Of a stretch of 6,256 bases of DNA, positions 4,238-6,256 are shown piece after piece; the stretch's first letter is position 1; every line of letters begins with the position of its first letter. Source of the DNA: Bacteroidota bacterium (GTDB taxonomy: Bacteria > Bacteroidota > Bacteroidia > Chitinophagales > Saprospiraceae); the NCBI GenBank assembly GCA_024277695.1, contig JAJRUR010000028.1, forward strand, positions 1 to 6,256, written 5' to 3'. The notes beneath the pieces are model-generated. The model had not been told where the DNA came from. It searched no databases and saw nothing but the letters and a program-made list of their open reading frames with translations. The translations under genes and the position numbers were made by a program.

Positions 4238-6256
4238 ATGGCTAAAAAGAAAACGAGTAAACACAAGAACAAAAAGACGAGCAAGCTCAAAGCACTTCGT
4301 CCCAATTTTTCGGATGATCGATTCATAACCATAGCAGGTATCGTGATGATACTGAGTGGTCTGTATCTGTTTGTGGCCTTAGGATCGTATCTATTTACTT
4401 GGGAGGAAGACCAATCGAGTGTATTTAGATTTTCGTGGAGCTTGCTACTGCAACCCGATTTGGTCATGCAGAACCGCTTGGGACGACTGGGTGCATTTGT
4501 ATCCCATAGTCTGATCTATTGGGGTTTTGGAGTGGCTTCATTTGTTTTTGTGTACACATTACTTTTTGAGGGTTTTAAGCGATTGACGTACAATAACTGG
4601 AGTCGTGTAACCGTATGGCGCAATACTCTATTGGTCATCTTGATATTGCCTGTCATTCTCGGGACTGTTTTTGAGCATTCCACATTTCCTTGGGGAGGTA
4701 CTTACGGAAGTGTATTGCAGTATTGGTTAAGTAACTTTTTGGGACAAATCGGATTGTACTTGCTACTCATCGCTGTACTGAGTGTAGTAGTGGTGTGGAT
4801 ATTTAATCCCAAAGGCAATTTTTTATCCGACGTATTACAAAAGAAACTGGAGTTCAAACTGCCAAAATGGAAGTTTCGAGGATTACAATTTCCGTCTTTG
4901 TTTCAGCGACTGGTATCATTACCCACAACGGAATCTACTGAAAAACATACTACTACCATAGTCCAAGGCCAAAGTCTTAAAGTGGAGCGGACAGTATCTC
5001 CTCCTACAGGAGCTCAACGCGAATTTGATTTTTTGCAAGACCCCCCTACTCGGAGGTCCAAGACGAACAAAGATAGTACGCCCCCTGAACTGGAGTTAGA
5101 GTCTATTCCGGTAGAATCTTCAGCAGAAGAAACAGCTCTCCGCGAAGAAACTATCCGTATAGAAAAACTACGTGTCGAGGCAGAGAACGAATCAGACCTC
5201 GACCCCTATGATCCGAAACTGGAGTTGCGCAATTACAAAAACCCACCTTTGGAGCTACTGGAAGAATACGAAGATGGAAAAATCCAAGTGGATCGTCGAG
5301 AGTTGGAAGCCAACAAAGATCAGATCATCGAAACACTACTCAACTACAAAATACAAATCATTAAGATCCGAGCCACTGTAGGACCTACAGTGACCCTGTA
5401 TGAGATCGTACCGGCTCCGGGCGTACGTATATCAAAAATCAAAAATCTGGAAGATGATATTGCCTTGAGTTTGGCAGCATTGGGTATCAGGATTATTGCA
5501 CCCATTCCCGGCAAGGGTACGATCGGAATCGAAGTCCCGAACAAGCATAAGCAAATCGTATCACTTCATGAGATCATCAAGTCAGACAAATTTCAACATG
5601 CCAAAATGGACTTGCCTATCGCAGTGGGAAAAACCATTACCAATGAAGTCTTTGTGGCTGATCTGGCCAAAATGCCGCATTTGCTCGTAGCAGGTGCTAC
5701 CGGCCAGGGAAAATCCGTAGGGATCAACTCTATACTTGTATCTCTGCTCTACAAAAAACATCCTTCTCAGGTAAAGTTTGTACTCGTTGACCCCAAAAAA
5801 GTAGAACTCTTTCCATATTCCAAACTTAAGGATCACTACTTAGCCTTCCTTCCAGGTCAAGACGAACCCATATTGACCGATACCCAAAAAGTAGTCTATA
5901 CACTCAACTCGATTTGTATCGAAATGGACGAACGATATGATTTGCTCAAAAAAGCCAGAGCCCGAAATATCAAAGAATACAATGCCAAATTTGTACAGCG
6001 TCAGCTCAATCCAAATAAAGGCCATCGTTTTCTACCATTCATCGTCCTGATCATCGATGAGTTCGGAGATCTGATCATGACAGCTGGCAAAGAAATAGAA
6101 CAACCCATCGCTCGCCTTGCTCAGTTAGCTCGTGCTATTGGTATCCATCTCATCATAGCTACACAACGTCCATCTGTCAATATCATCACAGGCATCATTA
6201 AAGCCAACTTCCCTGCAAGACTGGCTTTTAAAGTGACCTCCAAAGTAGACTCTCGA
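4238..6256 (+). CDS. ftsK: FtsK/SpoIIIE DNA translocase, cut by the right edge
   Basis: 673 codons are visible without a stop. The protein is the membrane-anchored septal DNA pump that clears and aligns chromosome ends at division. After a lysine-rich start (MAKKKTSKHKNKKTSK), four membrane segments lie at about 29-52, 86-110, 127-145 and 168-189. A charged, low-complexity linker follows (about 190-330), then the alpha domain (about 335-430, with RATVGPTVTLYE and PIPGKGTIGIEVPN) and the RecA-like motor. Walker A is GATGQGKS (486-493, K492) and Walker B is VLIIDEFGDL (603-612, D607 and E608). RLAQLARAIGIHL and ATQRPSVNIITGII follow, up to KVTSKVDSR at the edge. The rest of the motor and any C-terminal gamma domain lie outside; perhaps 130-180 residues are missing by family length. 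An in-frame TAG four codons upstream fixes the ATG. No clear promoter or Shine-Dalgarno site is seen; two dyads fill the leader. Confidence 0.96.
   Translation, partial: MAKKKTSKHKNKKTSKLKALRPNFSDDRFITIAGIVMILSGLYLFVALGSYLFTWEEDQSSVFRFSWSLLLQPDLVMQNRLGRLGAFVSHSLIYWGFGVASFVFVYTLLFEGFKRLTYNNWSRVTVWRNTLLVILILPVILGTVFEHSTFPWGGTYGSVLQYWLSNFLGQIGLYLLLIAVLSVVVVWIFNPKGNFLSDVLQKKLEFKLPKWKFRGLQFPSLFQRLVSLPTTESTEKHTTTIVQGQSLKVERTVSPPTGAQREFDFLQDPPTRRSKTNKDSTPPELELESIPVESSAEETALREETIRIEKLRVEAENESDLDPYDPKLELRNYKNPPLELLEEYEDGKIQVDRRELEANKDQIIETLLNYKIQIIKIRATVGPTVTLYEIVPAPGVRISKIKNLEDDIALSLAALGIRIIAPIPGKGTIGIEVPNKHKQIVSLHEIIKSDKFQHAKMDLPIAVGKTITNEVFVADLAKMPHLLVAGATGQGKSVGINSILVSLLYKKHPSQVKFVLVDPKKVELFPYSKLKDHYLAFLPGQDEPILTDTQKVVYTLNSICIEMDERYDLLKKARARNIKEYNAKFVQRQLNPNKGHRFLPFIVLIIDEFGDLIMTAGKEIEQPIARLAQLARAIGIHLIIATQRPSVNIITGIIKANFPARLAFKVTSKVDSR

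Noticed and set aside
5172..6025. Several open frames of 61-84 codons on both strands inside ftsK.
   Set aside because: The ftsK frame is continuous and carries Walker A and B and other family motifs; the others are shadows.

Overview
The window looks like a piece of a Bacteroidota chromosome. The evidence is a DUF4837 lipoprotein (a family I know only from this phylum), an ECF sigma factor and an FtsK whose sequence style is typical of the phylum, mostly Shine-Dalgarno-poor A/T-rich leaders, and promoter-like elements of the Bacteroidota type (TTTG, about 20 bp, TAnnTTTG). GC content is moderate in genes and very low between them. Placement below phylum level is not supported. I see no tRNA, rRNA, CRISPR array, insertion sequence or phage gene.

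Layout, left to right. Bases 1-66 read well on the minus strand as the first 22 codons of a gene that runs off the left edge. Bases 67-323 are an A/T-rich divergent promoter region; a very good promoter (170-202) points at an ECF sigma factor gene (324-905). A strong stem-loop (916-957) separates it from a convergent minus-strand block: moxR-type AAA+ ATPase (2474-3439), then DUF4837 lipoprotein (1293-2360), then yidD (1005-1235). A 215-bp divergent spacer with a long imperfect hairpin (3546-3589) lies between moxR and a plus-strand two-CBS-domain protein (3655-4065). A 172-bp spacer with two perfect dyads leads into ftsK (4238 to the right edge, open in frame, 673 codons visible).

How the genes relate. 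Most are housekeeping or envelope functions: YidD assists membrane protein insertion, DUF4837 is predicted to be a membrane-anchored lipoprotein of unknown role, MoxR is a chaperone-like ATPase, FtsK moves DNA at the division septum, and the CBS protein probably senses an adenine nucleotide. Nothing shows that they form one pathway. The minus-strand trio could be one transcript, but the 113-bp and 57-bp gaps leave that open.

No clearly new multi-gene system is visible. The parts most worth a second look are non-coding: the ftsK leader dyads, the hairpin ahead of the CBS gene, and the dyad at the predicted start of the sigma factor transcript. The orphan MoxR next to an uncharacterised lipoprotein is also of interest.
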